A stretch of 43,805 nt of DNA from Candidatus Saccharimonadota bacterium (lineage in GTDB: Bacteria > Patescibacteriota > Saccharimonadia > Saccharimonadales > Saccharimonadaceae). The notes beneath the pieces were generated by a model, which saw nothing but the letters and a program-made list of their open reading frames with translations, ran no database searches and was not told where the DNA came from. Position 1 is the stretch's first letter; every line of letters begins with the position of its first letter. Positions 33,977 to 41,626 of the stretch are shown in pieces. Both the position numbers and the translations under genes were made by a program. The stretch is taken from contig WQWN01000007.1 in the NCBI GenBank assembly GCA_009785325.1, positions 1-43,805 of the forward strand, given 5' to 3'.

Positions 33977-34005
33977 AGTTTATAGGAATGATTATCATTT
34001 GTCAA
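33977..34005 (-). promoter_or_regulatory. fur promoter with embedded Fur-type operator
   Basis: TTGACA (minus strand, 34005-34000) and TATAAA (33984-33979) or TAAACT (33982-33977) flank the perfect 6-1-6 palindrome AATGATTATCATT (33987-33999). This is close to the Fur/PerR/Zur 7-1-7 operator form, and it fills the promoter spacer. Confidence 0.75.
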
Positions 34006-34046
34006 TGATTTTTGATGGGGTTTTTGTGGAATATGGCGGGGGAAGG

Positions 34047-34055
34047 TGGTAAAAT
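34047..34055 (+). promoter_or_regulatory. Extended -10 promoter of recA
   Basis: TGG-TAAAAT has its -10 box at 34050-34055. The start at 34079 has a purine-rich SD region (AGAGAGG) upstream. No LexA-type operator was recognised. Confidence 0.5.
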
Positions 34056-34078
34056 TGAAGGAAGAAAGAGAGGTTGAA

Positions 34079-35107
34079 ATGGCGAAGAAGAAAGCTGAAG
34101 AAGTGACGGGTGCGGCAGAGAATAGCGGAAAGAATCAGGCGCTGGGACTAGCGATTGAACAGATTACGAAACAGTTTGGTGATGGATCGATTATGAAACT
34201 GGGAGACGCACATAAAGTGGACGTGGAGCTTTTGTCGTCGGGAGCTTTGTCGTTGGATTTGGCACTGGGTGGTGGATATCCGAAGGGGAGGATAATTGAG
34301 ATTTATGGACCGGAATCGTCAGGTAAGACTACGCTGGCGCTACATGCGGTAGCGGAGATTCAGAAGAGCGGCGGGACAGCAGCGTTTATCGATGCGGAGC
34401 ATGCGCTGGATCCTGCGTATGCGAAAAAAATTGGTGTAGATACAACGAATCTTTTGATCTCTCAGCCGGATAATGGAGAGCAGGCGTTGGAGATTTGTGA
34501 GACTCTCGTGCGGAGTGGGGCGGTGGATTTGATCGTGGTGGACTCGGTGGCGGCACTGGTGCCTCAGGCGGAAATCGATGGAGATATGGGTGATTCACAG
34601 ATGGGTCTACAGGCGCGACTGATGAGTCAAGCGATGAGGAAGCTGACGGGGATTATTAATAAGAGCAAGGCGACGGTGATATTTATCAACCAGATCAGGA
34701 TGAAGATCGGGGTGATGTTTGGGAATCCTGAGACGACGACGGGTGGAAATGCACTGAAGTTTTATGCAAGTGTGAGGATCGATATACGGCGAATTGGACA
34801 GATTAAGAAAGGCGAGGAAATCGCAGGAAATCGGACGAAGATAAAGGTGGTGAAGAATAAGATTGCGGCGCCGTTTAGGGTGGCGGAATTTGACATCATG
34901 TATAACGAAGGGATTTCGAAGACGGGGGATGTTCTGGATCTCGCGGCAGAGAAAGGAATCGTGGCGAAAAGTGGGGCGTTTTACAAGTACGAAGATGCGA
35001 CGATTGGTCAGGGGCGCGAGGCGGCGAAGAAATACCTGAAAGAAAATGTGGAAGTGCTGGATGAGATCGAGGGGAAGGTGCGGGAGGCGGTGAAGACGGA
35101 GGAATAG
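34079..35107 (+). CDS. recA: Recombinase RecA
   Basis: This 342-residue RecA has Walker A GPESSGKT at 77-84, Walker [15 protein letters not shown], the DNA-binding loop regions [19 protein letters not shown] and [27 protein letters not shown], and an acidic/charged C-terminus. It forms filaments on single-stranded DNA and drives strand exchange. The start is ATG 34079. The GTG at 34046 seen in the same frame lies within the -10 region. The N-terminal 20 residues are a short basic tail. A terminator follows at 35130. Confidence 0.98.
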   Translation: MAKKKAEEVTGAAENSGKNQALGLAIEQITKQFGDGSIMKLGDAHKVDVELLSSGALSLDLALGGGYPKGRIIEIYGPESSGKTTLALHAVAEIQKSGGTAAFIDAEHALDPAYAKKIGVDTTNLLISQPDNGEQALEICETLVRSGAVDLIVVDSVAALVPQAEIDGDMGDSQMGLQARLMSQAMRKLTGIINKSKATVIFINQIRMKIGVMFGNPETTTGGNALKFYASVRIDIRRIGQIKKGEEIAGNRTKIKVVKNKIAAPFRVAEFDIMYNEGISKTGDVLDLAAEKGIVAKSGAFYKYEDATIGQGREAAKKYLKENVEVLDEIEGKVREAVKTEE

Positions 35108-35129
35108 GAGTTTGTAGAGAAGATGAAAT

Positions 35130-35154
35130 GCCGCTCGGAATGGGCGGCGTTTTG
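35130..35154 (+). terminator. Intrinsic terminator after recA
   Basis: GCCGCTC (35130-35136) and GGGCGGC (35142-35148) pair, with one wobble, around GGAAT, followed by GTTTTGGTTT. Confidence 0.75.
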
Positions 35155-35186
35155 GTTTGATGAGGGAGTTTTAGGGGAGGAAACCC

Positions 35187-35228
35187 AGGGATCCAGTGCA
35201 GGCTTCTTTGAAGATGGCAGTGATCCCT
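35187..35228. other. Imperfect hairpin between recA and next gene
   Basis: AGGGATC (35187-35193) pairs with GATCCCT (35222-35228). An inner CTTC/GAAG stem (35203-35206 with 35210-35213) lies in the loop. The T-tract needed for a terminator is missing on both strands. AGATA-GCTA-TATCT follows at 35232-35245. The function is unknown. Confidence 0.45.
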
Positions 35229-35248
35229 AGAAGATAGCTATATCTGTC

Positions 35249-35758
35249 TTATGAGGATTTGAGCTTTTTTAGGTGGCGATGAATGAGAAGTGTGGCGATG
35301 ATGCCGACAGTGTAGATAGCGAGACTAAGGAGGAATATTCCAAAGGGCCTATTATCTATGGGGCAGGACCCGTATTCGGAGACTGGAGTGCAGTCTACGT
35401 GTCGATAAAACAAGAACTCACCAGCGATACGGTTGAGGAATAGGATTGTAATAAGAATGGGGTAGGAGTAGAGGATGGCGGGTGGAGTTTTGGTGTGTTT
35501 AATAAGGAAGGCGCTGTTGACTATTACGACTAATGCGAAGAGAAGAGGTACGAAGTAGTTGATGAATGCGAAAATTGCAAAATGTGTGTTGGTGTCGGGT
35601 CTCGACAGGCTGCTAAGAAACGGGATAGGACTACCCCAGGAGAAAACGAGCACTATGTAGGCTAGACTTAGTAGGAGTAATATTACACCTAGGAAGGATT
35701 TGCATTTTGGAGATGTGTTTGGTGTTGATTTGCGAGTTTTTGTTTTTGGTTTTTTCAT
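35249..35758 (-). CDS. Small four-helix membrane protein, unrecognised
   Basis: This 169-residue protein has a basic, Thr/Lys-rich N-terminus (1-19). About four membrane helices follow, at about 22-41, 63-84, 92-112 and 139-160, and it ends in a His/Lys-rich tail. A pair of Cys (DCTPVSEYGSCP) lies in the loop before the last helix and may form a disulfide outside the membrane. No family is recognised. The -10 box TACAAT (minus strand, 35773-35768, in TGC-TACAAT) ends nine bases before the ATG, so the leader is at most a few bases. No SD site is visible. Confidence 0.6.
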   Translation of the reverse strand: MKKPKTKTRKSTPNTSPKCKSFLGVILLLLSLAYIVLVFSWGSPIPFLSSLSRPDTNTHFAIFAFINYFVPLLFALVVIVNSAFLIKHTKTPPAILYSYPILITILFLNRIAGEFLFYRHVDCTPVSEYGSCPIDNRPFGIFLLSLAIYTVGIIATLLIHRHLKKLKSS

Positions 35759-35799
35759 GATTATGGGATTGTAGCATAAGCATGGAAAGAAAAAAAGAG

Positions 35800-35827
35800 T
35801 TGATTATCTCCGTTGGCTGCGTAAAAT
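35800..35827 (+). promoter_or_regulatory. Promoter of secreted-protein gene
   Basis: TTGATT (35800-35805), 16 bp, then TAAAAT (35822-35827). The ATG at 35887 has GGGAGG at 35873-35878, which gives a leader of about 50 bases. Confidence 0.55.
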
Positions 35828-35886
35828 GGTTAGGTCGAGCGGAATTCGGACTCGCTGATGAACATTATATTAGGGAGGGTGCTTTA

Positions 35887-36354
35887 ATGAAAAAAGCAAC
35901 GAAAGTAAGGCGAGCTATGGCGGTTTTATTGGTTATAGCGATGGTGGTAGTGATGATGCCCAGTGTAGCTTTTGCTACGGAAAATCGTGGGGTTGCACAG
36001 GAAGAATCATTTGTGGAAGAGGTGATCTCAACTACTGCGCTGATGAATAGTGTAGTGATTACGGGGGAGTGGACAGATATACTGCCTCATATAACGAGCG
36101 GAAATGGTTTTAATAGGACTATTTCTGTTAGCGCAAATAATGGCGCAACTAACCATGTAAACTCCATAAGGATGATTGGTAGAGATGGGCGTACAGTGTT
36201 ATGGGGGTTTGGCAATGCAGTTGGATTTAGTCATCAGAATGTGAGGTTTTGGCTTGGCGCTGATGTGTATAGAGTTCAGATGAGAGTAATATCGACTTCT
36301 GTCGTTAATACAGTCCCGTTTAGAGCTCAGATAATTGTGCGAGATGCGCAGTAA
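35887..36354 (+). CDS. Small secreted protein, unrecognised
   Basis: This 155-residue protein has a classical signal peptide (MKKATKVRRAMAVLLVIAMV onward, cleavage after AFA at about 32). The mature part of about 123 residues starts acidic, then is rich in Asn, Thr, Val and Gly with alternating hydrophobic residues (RTISVSANNGATNHVNSIRM, YRVQMRVISTSVV), so a beta-sandwich is likely. It has no Cys and no sorting motif. ATG 35887 has a good SD site; the same frame is open back to 35782, but that part lacks one. It is followed by a strong terminator, so it is a single-gene unit. Secretion is secure and the function is unknown. Confidence 0.65.
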   Translation: MKKATKVRRAMAVLLVIAMVVVMMPSVAFATENRGVAQEESFVEEVISTTALMNSVVITGEWTDILPHITSGNGFNRTISVSANNGATNHVNSIRMIGRDGRTVLWGFGNAVGFSHQNVRFWLGADVYRVQMRVISTSVVNTVPFRAQIIVRDAQ

Positions 36355-36414
36355 GACGCTTGCGGTGGGAAGATAAAAAAATAAACTGGCGAGTCCGAAC
36401 GCCGACAAGTTGTT

Positions 36415-36445
36415 GCCCTCAGGTAGTCTGAGGGCTTTTTATTTT
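36415..36445 (+). terminator. Strong intrinsic terminator after secreted-protein gene
   Basis: GCCCTCAG (36415-36422) and CTGAGGGC (36428-36435) pair perfectly around GTAGT, followed by TTTTTATTTT. Confidence 0.92.
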
Positions 36446-36451
36446 CCGAGA

Positions 36452-37459
36452 TTATTTTTTGATGCCGTCGAGATGTTTGATGGCTTTTGGGGTGGGTTTG
36501 CGGCCTTTTGGGGTGCGTTCGATGAGGCCGAGTTGCATGAGGTAGGGCTCGTAGAAATCTTCGATTGTGGTGGCTTCGTCGCCGGTGAGGGCAGCAATAG
36601 TGGAGAGACCGACGGGGCGGTCGCCGTAGTTTTCGATCATGAGGCGGAGCATGTTTCGGTCGGCGGGATCTAGACCGAGGTGGTCGATTTCGAGCATTTC
36701 GAGGGATTTGGTGGCGGTCGGGTAGTCGATAATGCCGTCGCCGTTGACGTCGGCGTAGTCGCGGACACGTTTGAGGAGGCGGTTGGCGATGCGGGGCGTG
36801 AGACGGGCGCGGCCGCTGAGGAGTTCGGAGGCTTCGGGGCGGATTTCAGTGTTGAGGATTTTGGCGGCACGGTTGATGATTTGGGTGATTTCGGGTTCTT
36901 GGTAGAATTCGAGACGGTGGATGTGGCCGAAGCGATCGCGGAGAGGGGCGGCGAGAGAGCCGGTGCGAGTGGTAGCGCCGATGACGGTGAAGCGGGGGAG
37001 GTCGAGGCGGACGGAACGTGCGGCGGGACCTTTGCCGATAACGATGTCGAGTTTGTAATCTTCCATGGCGGAGTAGAGGACTTCTTCGACTTGGCGGTTG
37101 AGGCGGTGGATTTCGTCGATAAAGAGGATGTCGCCGTCGGTGAGGTTGGTGAGTATGGATGCTAGGTCGCCGGCGCGCTCGATGGCAGGGCCAGAAGTGA
37201 TGCGGAAATTGCTAACCATTTCGTTGGCGATTACGCCTGCCATGGTGGTTTTGCCGAGGCCTGGCGGACCATAGAGTAAGACGTGCTCGATTGGTTCGGA
37301 GCGTTTTTTAGCGGCAGAGATTGCAAGTTTGAGATTATTTTTGAGGCGGTCTTGGCCGATGTATTCGTCGAAACTTTGCGGGCGAAGAGTAACCTCGATT
37401 TTTTGTTCCTCGGGGTCAGATTCGTTTAGGGTGGTATCTGTGATGCGTTCGATGGGCAT
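36452..37459 (-). CDS. ruvB: Holliday junction branch migration helicase RuvB
   Basis: This 335-residue AAA+ motor has [16 protein letters not shown], Walker A GPPGLGKT at 64-71, Walker [12 protein letters not shown], the [19 protein letters not shown] sensor region and the C-terminal winged helix ([31 protein letters not shown]). With RuvA it moves Holliday junctions. No ruvA or ruvC is adjacent. The -10 box TATAAT (minus strand, 37473-37468) is eight bases before the ATG, so the message is leaderless or nearly so. It converges with the secreted-protein gene. Confidence 0.97.
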   Translation of the reverse strand: MPIERITDTTLNESDPEEQKIEVTLRPQSFDEYIGQDRLKNNLKLAISAAKKRSEPIEHVLLYGPPGLGKTTMAGVIANEMVSNFRITSGPAIERAGDLASILTNLTDGDILFIDEIHRLNRQVEEVLYSAMEDYKLDIVIGKGPAARSVRLDLPRFTVIGATTRTGSLAAPLRDRFGHIHRLEFYQEPEITQIINRAAKILNTEIRPEASELLSGRARLTPRIANRLLKRVRDYADVNGDGIIDYPTATKSLEMLEIDHLGLDPADRNMLRLMIENYGDRPVGLSTIAALTGDEATTIEDFYEPYLMQLGLIERTPKGRKPTPKAIKHLDGIKK

Positions 37460-37467
37460 TTGGTTAT

Positions 37468-37473
37468 ATTATA
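37468..37473 (-). promoter_or_regulatory. ruvB -10 box, leaderless
   Basis: TATAAT on the minus strand, eight bases before the ruvB ATG. No SD site and no clear -35 hexamer. Confidence 0.6.
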
Positions 37474-37561
37474 CTACGTTAACTCTGCTCATTCTCGGAA
37501 TGGTTCAAGCAAGCTTGGCTTTTCGCTCGAATGTTTGAATTATATCATCTGGCGGTGGACG

Positions 37562-37570
37562 TGGTATAAT
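37562..37570 (+). promoter_or_regulatory. Extended -10 promoter of pilin-like gene, leaderless
   Basis: TGG-TATAAT has its -10 box at 37565-37570, seven bases before the ATG at 37578. Confidence 0.65.
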
Positions 37571-37577
37571 TTGGGGT

Positions 37578-37964
37578 ATGAGAAAAGGTTTCACGATGAT
37601 TGAATTAGTGTTTGTTGTGCTGATATTTGGGACGGCAGCGGTGTTCTTTTTTGTGCAAAACCTGCGGGTGCAGGCAGCAACAAGGGATGAGCAGCGGAAA
37701 GTTTCGATTAATGCGATTTTTCATAATTTGGAGCATTATCATGATTTACACGGATATTATCCGGAGGAGATCGGGGAGCATAACCTCAGAGCGATGGATC
37801 CACAGTTGTTTACTGATCCGACAGGGTTTAATCTAGGGGATGAGAGTGGTCTGAGTGACTTCCGGTATGAGCCAACAGGATGTGTGGAAGGACGATGTAG
37901 GAGCTACACACTGAGGAGTGAGATGGAGCGTGAAGGGGATTTTGTGAGAGGGTCGCGGCGGTAA
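37578..37964 (+). CDS. Type IV pilin-like protein (prepilin N-terminus)
   Basis: This 128-residue protein begins MRKGFTMIELVFVVLIFGTA, a class III prepilin signal: basic leader, Gly before the cleavage site, Phe at +1, Glu at +5 and a long hydrophobic helix. The globular part includes HNLEHYHDLHGYYPEEIG, common in pseudopilins, and a single Cys pair (CVEGRC) near the C-terminus. It could be a minor pilin or a pseudopilin. No prepilin peptidase, pilus ATPase or platform gene is in the window. It ends three bases from the convergent PH-domain gene and starts seven bases after an extended -10 box. Confidence 0.85.
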   Translation: MRKGFTMIELVFVVLIFGTAAVFFFVQNLRVQAATRDEQRKVSINAIFHNLEHYHDLHGYYPEEIGEHNLRAMDPQLFTDPTGFNLGDESGLSDFRYEPTGCVEGRCRSYTLRSEMEREGDFVRGSRR

Positions 37965-37967
37965 GAG

Positions 37968-38669
37968 TTATTTGGACTTGGAGCGGGACTTGTTTTCGTT
38001 GACGAGTTTAATGATGTTTTTGACTTGTTCGCTAGGGTTGGAGACGAAGTTGAACTGATATGTGGTGTCTTTGCCGACGGTGGCGAGGCGGATGGTGCCG
38101 AAGTTGATGAGAACTTGGAAGATGTCGGACTGGCGGTAGCTGACGTCCTCAATAGAGCCGAGGTCGATGGTCTGAGTTTTGCGATCGAAGAGACTTGTCA
38201 TGATGCGCTGAATGACACGCTTGTTTGTGACGATGAGTTTGTTGTATTTGAAAATAGTGACACCAACCCAGCCGAAAACGAGACAGAGAGCAATAAGGGC
38301 GATAGCGACAACAGTAATATAAATCCTGGCAGTGTCATGGTATGCAATGGTGTCGATGGGGTCATTTACGAGGAAGAATGCGTAGGCGATGAGAATGAGG
38401 ATGATGGCGAGGGCTTCGCCGACCCAGATAGCAATTATACCAATTTTGTGGCGGATTACAGAAATTTCGACATACTCATCGCTGGCGAGTTCGAGTCCTG
38501 GGTAGTCATGGCGTGAGCGGTCGTGGCGGAGTTTTACGAGGGCTTTTTGTTCTTGGGATTGTTTACTTGGAGCTTTTTTTGTTACTGGTGTGGGCGGGTG
38601 ATAATAGAGCGGGCGACCATCGGCATCATAAGCGTCAGGTATTGGTTCGTTAGGTTTTGTGGGTGTCAT
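37968..38669 (-). CDS. Bacterial PH-domain membrane protein
   Basis: This 233-residue protein has a Pro-rich cytoplasmic N-terminus of about 80 residues, two membrane helices (about 92-112 and 128-150), then a bacterial PH (bPH2/YdbS-like) domain. The domain contains LIVTNKRVIQRIMTSLFDRKTQTIDLGSIEDV and ILINFGTIRLATVGKDTTYQF. Such proteins are membrane-associated and mostly of unknown role. The start is ATG 38669, seven bases after TGG-TATAAT (minus strand, 38682-38677). The longer reading to 38705 crosses this promoter. It converges with the pilin-like gene with a three-base gap. Confidence 0.8.
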   Translation of the reverse strand: MTPTKPNEPIPDAYDADGRPLYYHPPTPVTKKAPSKQSQEQKALVKLRHDRSRHDYPGLELASDEYVEISVIRHKIGIIAIWVGEALAIILILIAYAFFLVNDPIDTIAYHDTARIYITVVAIALIALCLVFGWVGVTIFKYNKLIVTNKRVIQRIMTSLFDRKTQTIDLGSIEDVSYRQSDIFQVLINFGTIRLATVGKDTTYQFNFVSNPSEQVKNIIKLVNENKSRSKSK

Positions 38670-38676
38670 CGATTTG

Positions 38677-38685
38677 ATTATACCA
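38677..38685 (-). promoter_or_regulatory. Extended -10 promoter of PH-domain gene, leaderless
   Basis: On the minus strand, TGG-TATAAT (-10 box 38682-38677), seven bases, then the ATG at 38669. Confidence 0.65.
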
Positions 38686-38711
38686 TTTAATGAGGTAGAG
38701 AGCAATTAAAA

Positions 38712-40058
38712 CTAGGAGAGGTTGAGGTTGAGGCGTTGCTCCTCGGTAATGAAGAGGCCAGTGTCGGGGTTGGCGCGTGCGAGGACTTCGTCGACGATTT
38801 TTTTGGAAACATTGCGGCCGTAGATGTTTTTGACAGCTTTCATCTGTGGGTTGTTGATGGCACCGCGGATGATTTCTACTATAAAGTCGGAATCGATGGG
38901 AGGGGCGGGGACGTTAGCACCTGCAAGGAAGGATTCGCCGCGGTCGGAGCCGAAACGGAGGGTGACACAGGGGACTTGGAGGACGTTTAACTCCTCTTGC
39001 ATAGAGCCGGAGTCGACTACTACCACTGGTGATTTCATCATGAGGGCGACCATGTCGGCGTGAAAAGTGATAGCTTCGGTGTAGATGAAGGTATCGGGGT
39101 AATAGACGGCGAGTTGTTCGATGGTTTTTCGGAAGCCGTAGCGGTCTAAGGCGGATTCGAAAGCGAAGAGAGAAACTAGGAGGACGCTGTCGCCGGATTC
39201 TACTAATTTGACGATGGTCTGAATGATGATTTTGAAGCGATTTTCGTCTTCGCAGGTTTCGCGGCGGTGGATGAATATGGGGATAAATTTACCGCTTTTA
39301 AGTAGTGGGAATTGTTCGAGAAATTTGGAGTTTTTGGCTTCTCGCTTACTTCTAAGGACGGCATCTGCTACTGAGTTTCCGACCACGGCGATTTTGCTGT
39401 CGGAGTAACCTTCGTTTAGAAGAAACTCATGAGTGATGGAGTGAGGGGCAGCGTGGAAGCCAGTGGCGGCTTCGGCCATGCGAGTGTTGATTTGTTCGGG
39501 GTAGGGTTCTAGAGAGCCTAGTTCGAAATTCTCGCGGACTTGCATGGCGGCGTAATACTTGTCCCAGTTGAATTTGCCGGCTTTGAATTCGTTGTAGAAT
39601 TTCTGGTAGACTTTTGCTTTTGGGGTGAGGGTGCGGATGCCAGCTTCGACGTGGACACAGGCGACGCGTTTGAGAATTGAGCCGAGACCGATGGACATGG
39701 CGGTGCTGGTGTCGCCGTGGATGTAGGGGATGGGGGTTTTGTCGTGTTCGATGAGGAAGTCGATGACTTCGCCGAAGCGGTCGATCATCTGGGAGGAGCG
39801 GTTGTTGAGGTTACCGTCAATACCGAGGTGGATGTCGACTTCTATGCCAAATTCCTCGGTGACGCCGCCAGAGTAGCGGTAGTCGTAATGCTGGTCAGTG
39901 TGACAAACTATGACCAGTTCACCTCTGGATTTAAGTTCTAAGTAAAGAGGGGCTTGTTTAACGATGTCAGGTTTAGTGGCGATAATGATGACGTGAGCGA
40001 TTTTTTGAGTGGATTCTTTAATCCTTTCAATCGATTTAGGCTCGATATAATTAAGCAT
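38712..40058 (-). CDS. UDP-N-acetylglucosamine 2-epimerase family protein
   Basis: This 448-residue GT-B-fold enzyme has the WecB/MnaA landmarks: HVIIIATKPDIVKQAPLYLEL, VHGDT-type YIHGDTSTAMS, CVHVEAGIRT, FIHRRETCEDENRF, and VVDSGSMQEELNVLQVPCVTLR. It probably interconverts UDP-GlcNAc and UDP-ManNAc, or a related sugar, for surface glycans. It is about 60 residues longer than usual: extra sequence lies at about 155-185 (FYNEFKAGKFNWDKYYAAMQV) and at the C-terminus. The SD site GAGGA is eight bases before the ATG. The glycosyltransferase upstream is in the same orientation, but this gene has its own promoter. Confidence 0.82.
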   Translation of the reverse strand: MLNYIEPKSIERIKESTQKIAHVIIIATKPDIVKQAPLYLELKSRGELVIVCHTDQHYDYRYSGGVTEEFGIEVDIHLGIDGNLNNRSSQMIDRFGEVIDFLIEHDKTPIPYIHGDTSTAMSIGLGSILKRVACVHVEAGIRTLTPKAKVYQKFYNEFKAGKFNWDKYYAAMQVRENFELGSLEPYPEQINTRMAEAATGFHAAPHSITHEFLLNEGYSDSKIAVVGNSVADAVLRSKREAKNSKFLEQFPLLKSGKFIPIFIHRRETCEDENRFKIIIQTIVKLVESGDSVLLVSLFAFESALDRYGFRKTIEQLAVYYPDTFIYTEAITFHADMVALMMKSPVVVVDSGSMQEELNVLQVPCVTLRFGSDRGESFLAGANVPAPPIDSDFIVEIIRGAINNPQMKAVKNIYGRNVSKKIVDEVLARANPDTGLFITEEQRLNLNLS

Positions 40059-40138
40059 AGAATTAGTCCTCGATTAGCGTTGATGCATTTGCTGTCACCT
40101 CTTGTTGCGGCCAAAGTTTTATAGCCGCTTGAGATCTG

Positions 40139-40147
40139 ATTATATCA
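40139..40147 (-). promoter_or_regulatory. Extended -10 promoter of epimerase-like gene
   Basis: On the minus strand, TGA-TATAAT (-10 box 40144-40139) overlaps the end of the upstream glycosyltransferase. The leader of about 75 bases contains GCGGC/GCCGC, a possible small hairpin, and an SD site. Confidence 0.55.
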
Positions 40148-41287
40148 TGTTTTGGTTTTTGGGAAGTGGGAGGCGTGGGCGTCGGAGACGATTTTGCGGA
40201 TTTTAGTGATGAAGAGAGACTGGGCGAAGCGGTTGGCGTTGTTTTTTAGAGCTATGGGGGAGAAGGTGGTTTTTTGGGACTTTTGAATTGCCTGGGCTAA
40301 AGAATCTGGGGTTTGTTCAGGGAAGAGGATGCCAGTTTGACTATCGATGACGGTTTCTAGAGCGCCGCCTTTTCCGTAGGCGATGACGGGGGCGCCGGCG
40401 GCTTGGGCTTCGATGGGGACGATGCCGAAATCCTCTAGAGGGGGGAAGATAAAGGCTTTGCAGGTGCTGTAGGCTTTTGTGACTTCATCGGTGTCATCTG
40501 GGTGGAAGGTGATGGTGGGACCGGCCATAGCGACTAGTTTTTCGTGTTCGCTGCCGCTTCCGAAGACTTTTAGAGGGAGACCTAGTTTGTTGCAGGCTAG
40601 GATGGCAAGGTCGACGCGCTTGTAAGGGATTTGGCGGGAGTAGGAGAGATAGAAGTCCTCGCGTTTTTTTGCGGGAGTGAAGCGTTTGGTGTCGACGGGG
40701 GGGTGGAGGACTGTCGCGTCACGGTCGTAGTATTTTTTGATGCGCTTTGCCGTCTCGGCGGAATTGGCGAGGAAGAGATCGACTTTTTGAGCGGCTTTGT
40801 AATCGGCGCGCTTGAGAGGGGGGACGAAGAAGGGCATAGCGAGACGGACGAGGAAGTTGAGGCGGCCGAAGCCGGGGTCTTTTTTGTACTCGTGGTAGTG
40901 GGACCAATAGTAGCGGATGGGGGTGTGGCAGTAGCAGATGTGGATTTGGTCGGGGCGAGTTTTTCGGACTTGTTTAGACTCGGCGGAGCTGGAGCTGAGA
41001 ATGATATCGTAGTCACTGAGGTCGAGTTTGCGGAAGGCGCGGACTCGGAGCATGGGGAAGAATTTGTGGAGTTTTCGGAGGGGCTTAGGGAGGTTTTGGA
41101 GGTGGGTGGTGCGGACGTCTTTGCTATGAAACCAGTCTAGGGATTCGGGGGTGTAAACAGAGGTGAATATGGGGGCGTCGGGGAAGGCTTCGGAAAAGGC
41201 GAGGACTACGCGTTCGGCGCCGCCGCGGTTGGTGAGCCAATCGTGGACGATGGCGATTTTGGGGGTTTTTTGGTTTGATTTGGGCAT
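40145..41287 (-). CDS. Family 4-type glycosyltransferase
   Basis: This 380-residue GT-B glycosyltransferase has KIAIVHDWLTNRGGAERVVLAF at the N-terminus, the HTPIRYYWSHYHEY segment, FYLSYSRQIPYKRVDLAI and the E-x7-E block LEDFGIVPIEAQAAGAPVIAYG. This resembles mannosyl- or rhamnosyl-type GT4 enzymes. The start is ATG 41287: an extended -10 box (TGA-TACAAT, minus strand, 41301-41296) ends eight bases before it, so the transcript is leaderless. The in-frame ATG at 41305 lies at or upstream of the promoter. With the epimerase next to it, a role in surface polysaccharide is likely. Confidence 0.88.
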   Translation of the reverse strand: MPKSNQKTPKIAIVHDWLTNRGGAERVVLAFSEAFPDAPIFTSVYTPESLDWFHSKDVRTTHLQNLPKPLRKLHKFFPMLRVRAFRKLDLSDYDIILSSSSAESKQVRKTRPDQIHICYCHTPIRYYWSHYHEYKKDPGFGRLNFLVRLAMPFFVPPLKRADYKAAQKVDLFLANSAETAKRIKKYYDRDATVLHPPVDTKRFTPAKKREDFYLSYSRQIPYKRVDLAILACNKLGLPLKVFGSGSEHEKLVAMAGPTITFHPDDTDEVTKAYSTCKAFIFPPLEDFGIVPIEAQAAGAPVIAYGKGGALETVIDSQTGILFPEQTPDSLAQAIQKSQKTTFSPIALKNNANRFAQSLFITKIRKIVSDAHASHFPKTKT

Positions 41288-41295
41288 TTGAAGTA

Positions 41296-41304
41296 ATTGT
41301 ATCA
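41296..41304 (-). promoter_or_regulatory. Extended -10 promoter of glycosyltransferase, leaderless
   Basis: On the minus strand, TGA-TACAAT, then eight bases, then the ATG at 41287. Confidence 0.6.
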
Positions 41305-41315
41305 TGGCTCTGGGG

Positions 41316-41324
41316 TGGTATAAT
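41316..41324 (+). promoter_or_regulatory. Extended -10 promoter of first module gene A1
   Basis: TGG-TATAAT has its -10 box at 41319-41324. The predicted transcript has a leader of about 57 bases before TTG 41388, holding the SD-loop hairpin. Confidence 0.6.
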
Positions 41325-41365
41325 TTCCTGATCGGGATTTTGATTTTGAAGATCCTGGAATTTTT

Positions 41366-41380
41366 CGCAGAGGAGCTGTG
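41366..41380 (+). promoter_or_regulatory. SD-presenting hairpin in leader of A1
   Basis: CGCAG (41366-41370) and CTGTG (41376-41380) pair, with one wobble, around the loop AGGAG, the presumed SD site. The same layout recurs before A2 with different stem bases. Confidence 0.5.
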
Positions 41381-41387
41381 ATGTAAG

Positions 41388-41573
41388 TTGGTGTCGAGTA
41401 GTCGATGTAAGAAATGCGACACGAAAAAAGGAGAAGGCAGGTGTTTTGACTGTGTGCGTAAGAGAAATGATGTGCGCTGCAGAAATACAGCTAATCGTGC
41501 TGTAAGAAAAAGCACAAATCCTCACCACGATGGACTGAAGGGTAATCGTGGAAACGGTGGGGGTAGGCGCTAG
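41388..41573 (+). CDS. Small Cys-rich basic protein A1, unrecognised family
   Basis: This 61-residue protein has two Cys pairs (RCKKC and RCFDC), as in a small zinc ribbon. A basic stretch with one more Cys follows, then a Gly/Asn/Arg tail RKSTNPHHDGLKGNRGNGGG. The tail is nearly identical in A2 at 43566, and the noncoding sequence after both copies is also conserved. The start TTG 41388 is chosen because A1 and A2 share it, and because a stop (TGA) lies nine bases upstream in frame in both. The SD-to-start distance of 12 is long but identical in both copies. Conservation of tail, leader and frame argues that it is real. The function is unknown; nucleic-acid binding is a guess from the basic, zinc-ribbon-like make-up. 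Confidence 0.6.
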   Translation: MVSSSRCKKCDTKKGEGRCFDCVRKRNDVRCRNTANRAVRKSTNPHHDGLKGNRGNGGGRR

Positions 41574-41581
41574 AGTATTTT

Positions 41582-41621
41582 TGACCTGAGTATGTCGAGA
41601 AACTGCTCAATTTCAAAGGAG
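41582..41621 (+). repeat. Conserved A-B linker, copy 1
   Basis: This 40-base noncoding segment ends in the SD site of gene B1. It is nearly identical to 43767-43805: one substitution and one single-base indel. TGAGT and GCTCA can pair around a loop of about 13 bases. Confidence 0.8.
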
Positions 41622-41626
41622 AAATT

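Noticed and set aside
33943-34005. Fur protein starting at TTG 34005
   Set aside because: That TTG is the TTGACA -35 box, and the extension covers the operator and -10. TTG 33942 has a proper SD site.
35161-35248. Possible tRNA in the gap after recA
   Set aside because: There is no T-loop consensus and no acceptor/anticodon arrangement; only simple hairpins.
35782-35886. Longer start of the secreted protein
   Set aside because: It would bury the signal peptide behind 35 residues and overlap the promoter; ATG 35887 has a good SD site.
36680-37165. Plus-strand reading opposite ruvB
   Set aside because: Val/Asp/Glu/Gly-rich shadow of ruvB codons with no start signals.
38670-38705. PH-domain protein starting at 38705
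   Set aside because: It would include the TGG-TATAAT promoter; the ATG at 38669 lies seven bases after it.
41378-41386. Minimal GTG-ATG-TAA upstream ORF before A1
   Set aside because: The second copy reads ATG-TAT there and continues, so the tiny ORF is not conserved. It is likely chance within a conserved hairpin flank.
41288-41515. Long N-terminal extension of the second glycosyltransferase
   Set aside because: It overlaps promoters on both strands and the A1 gene, and lacks similarity to the family. The domain begins right after ATG 41287.
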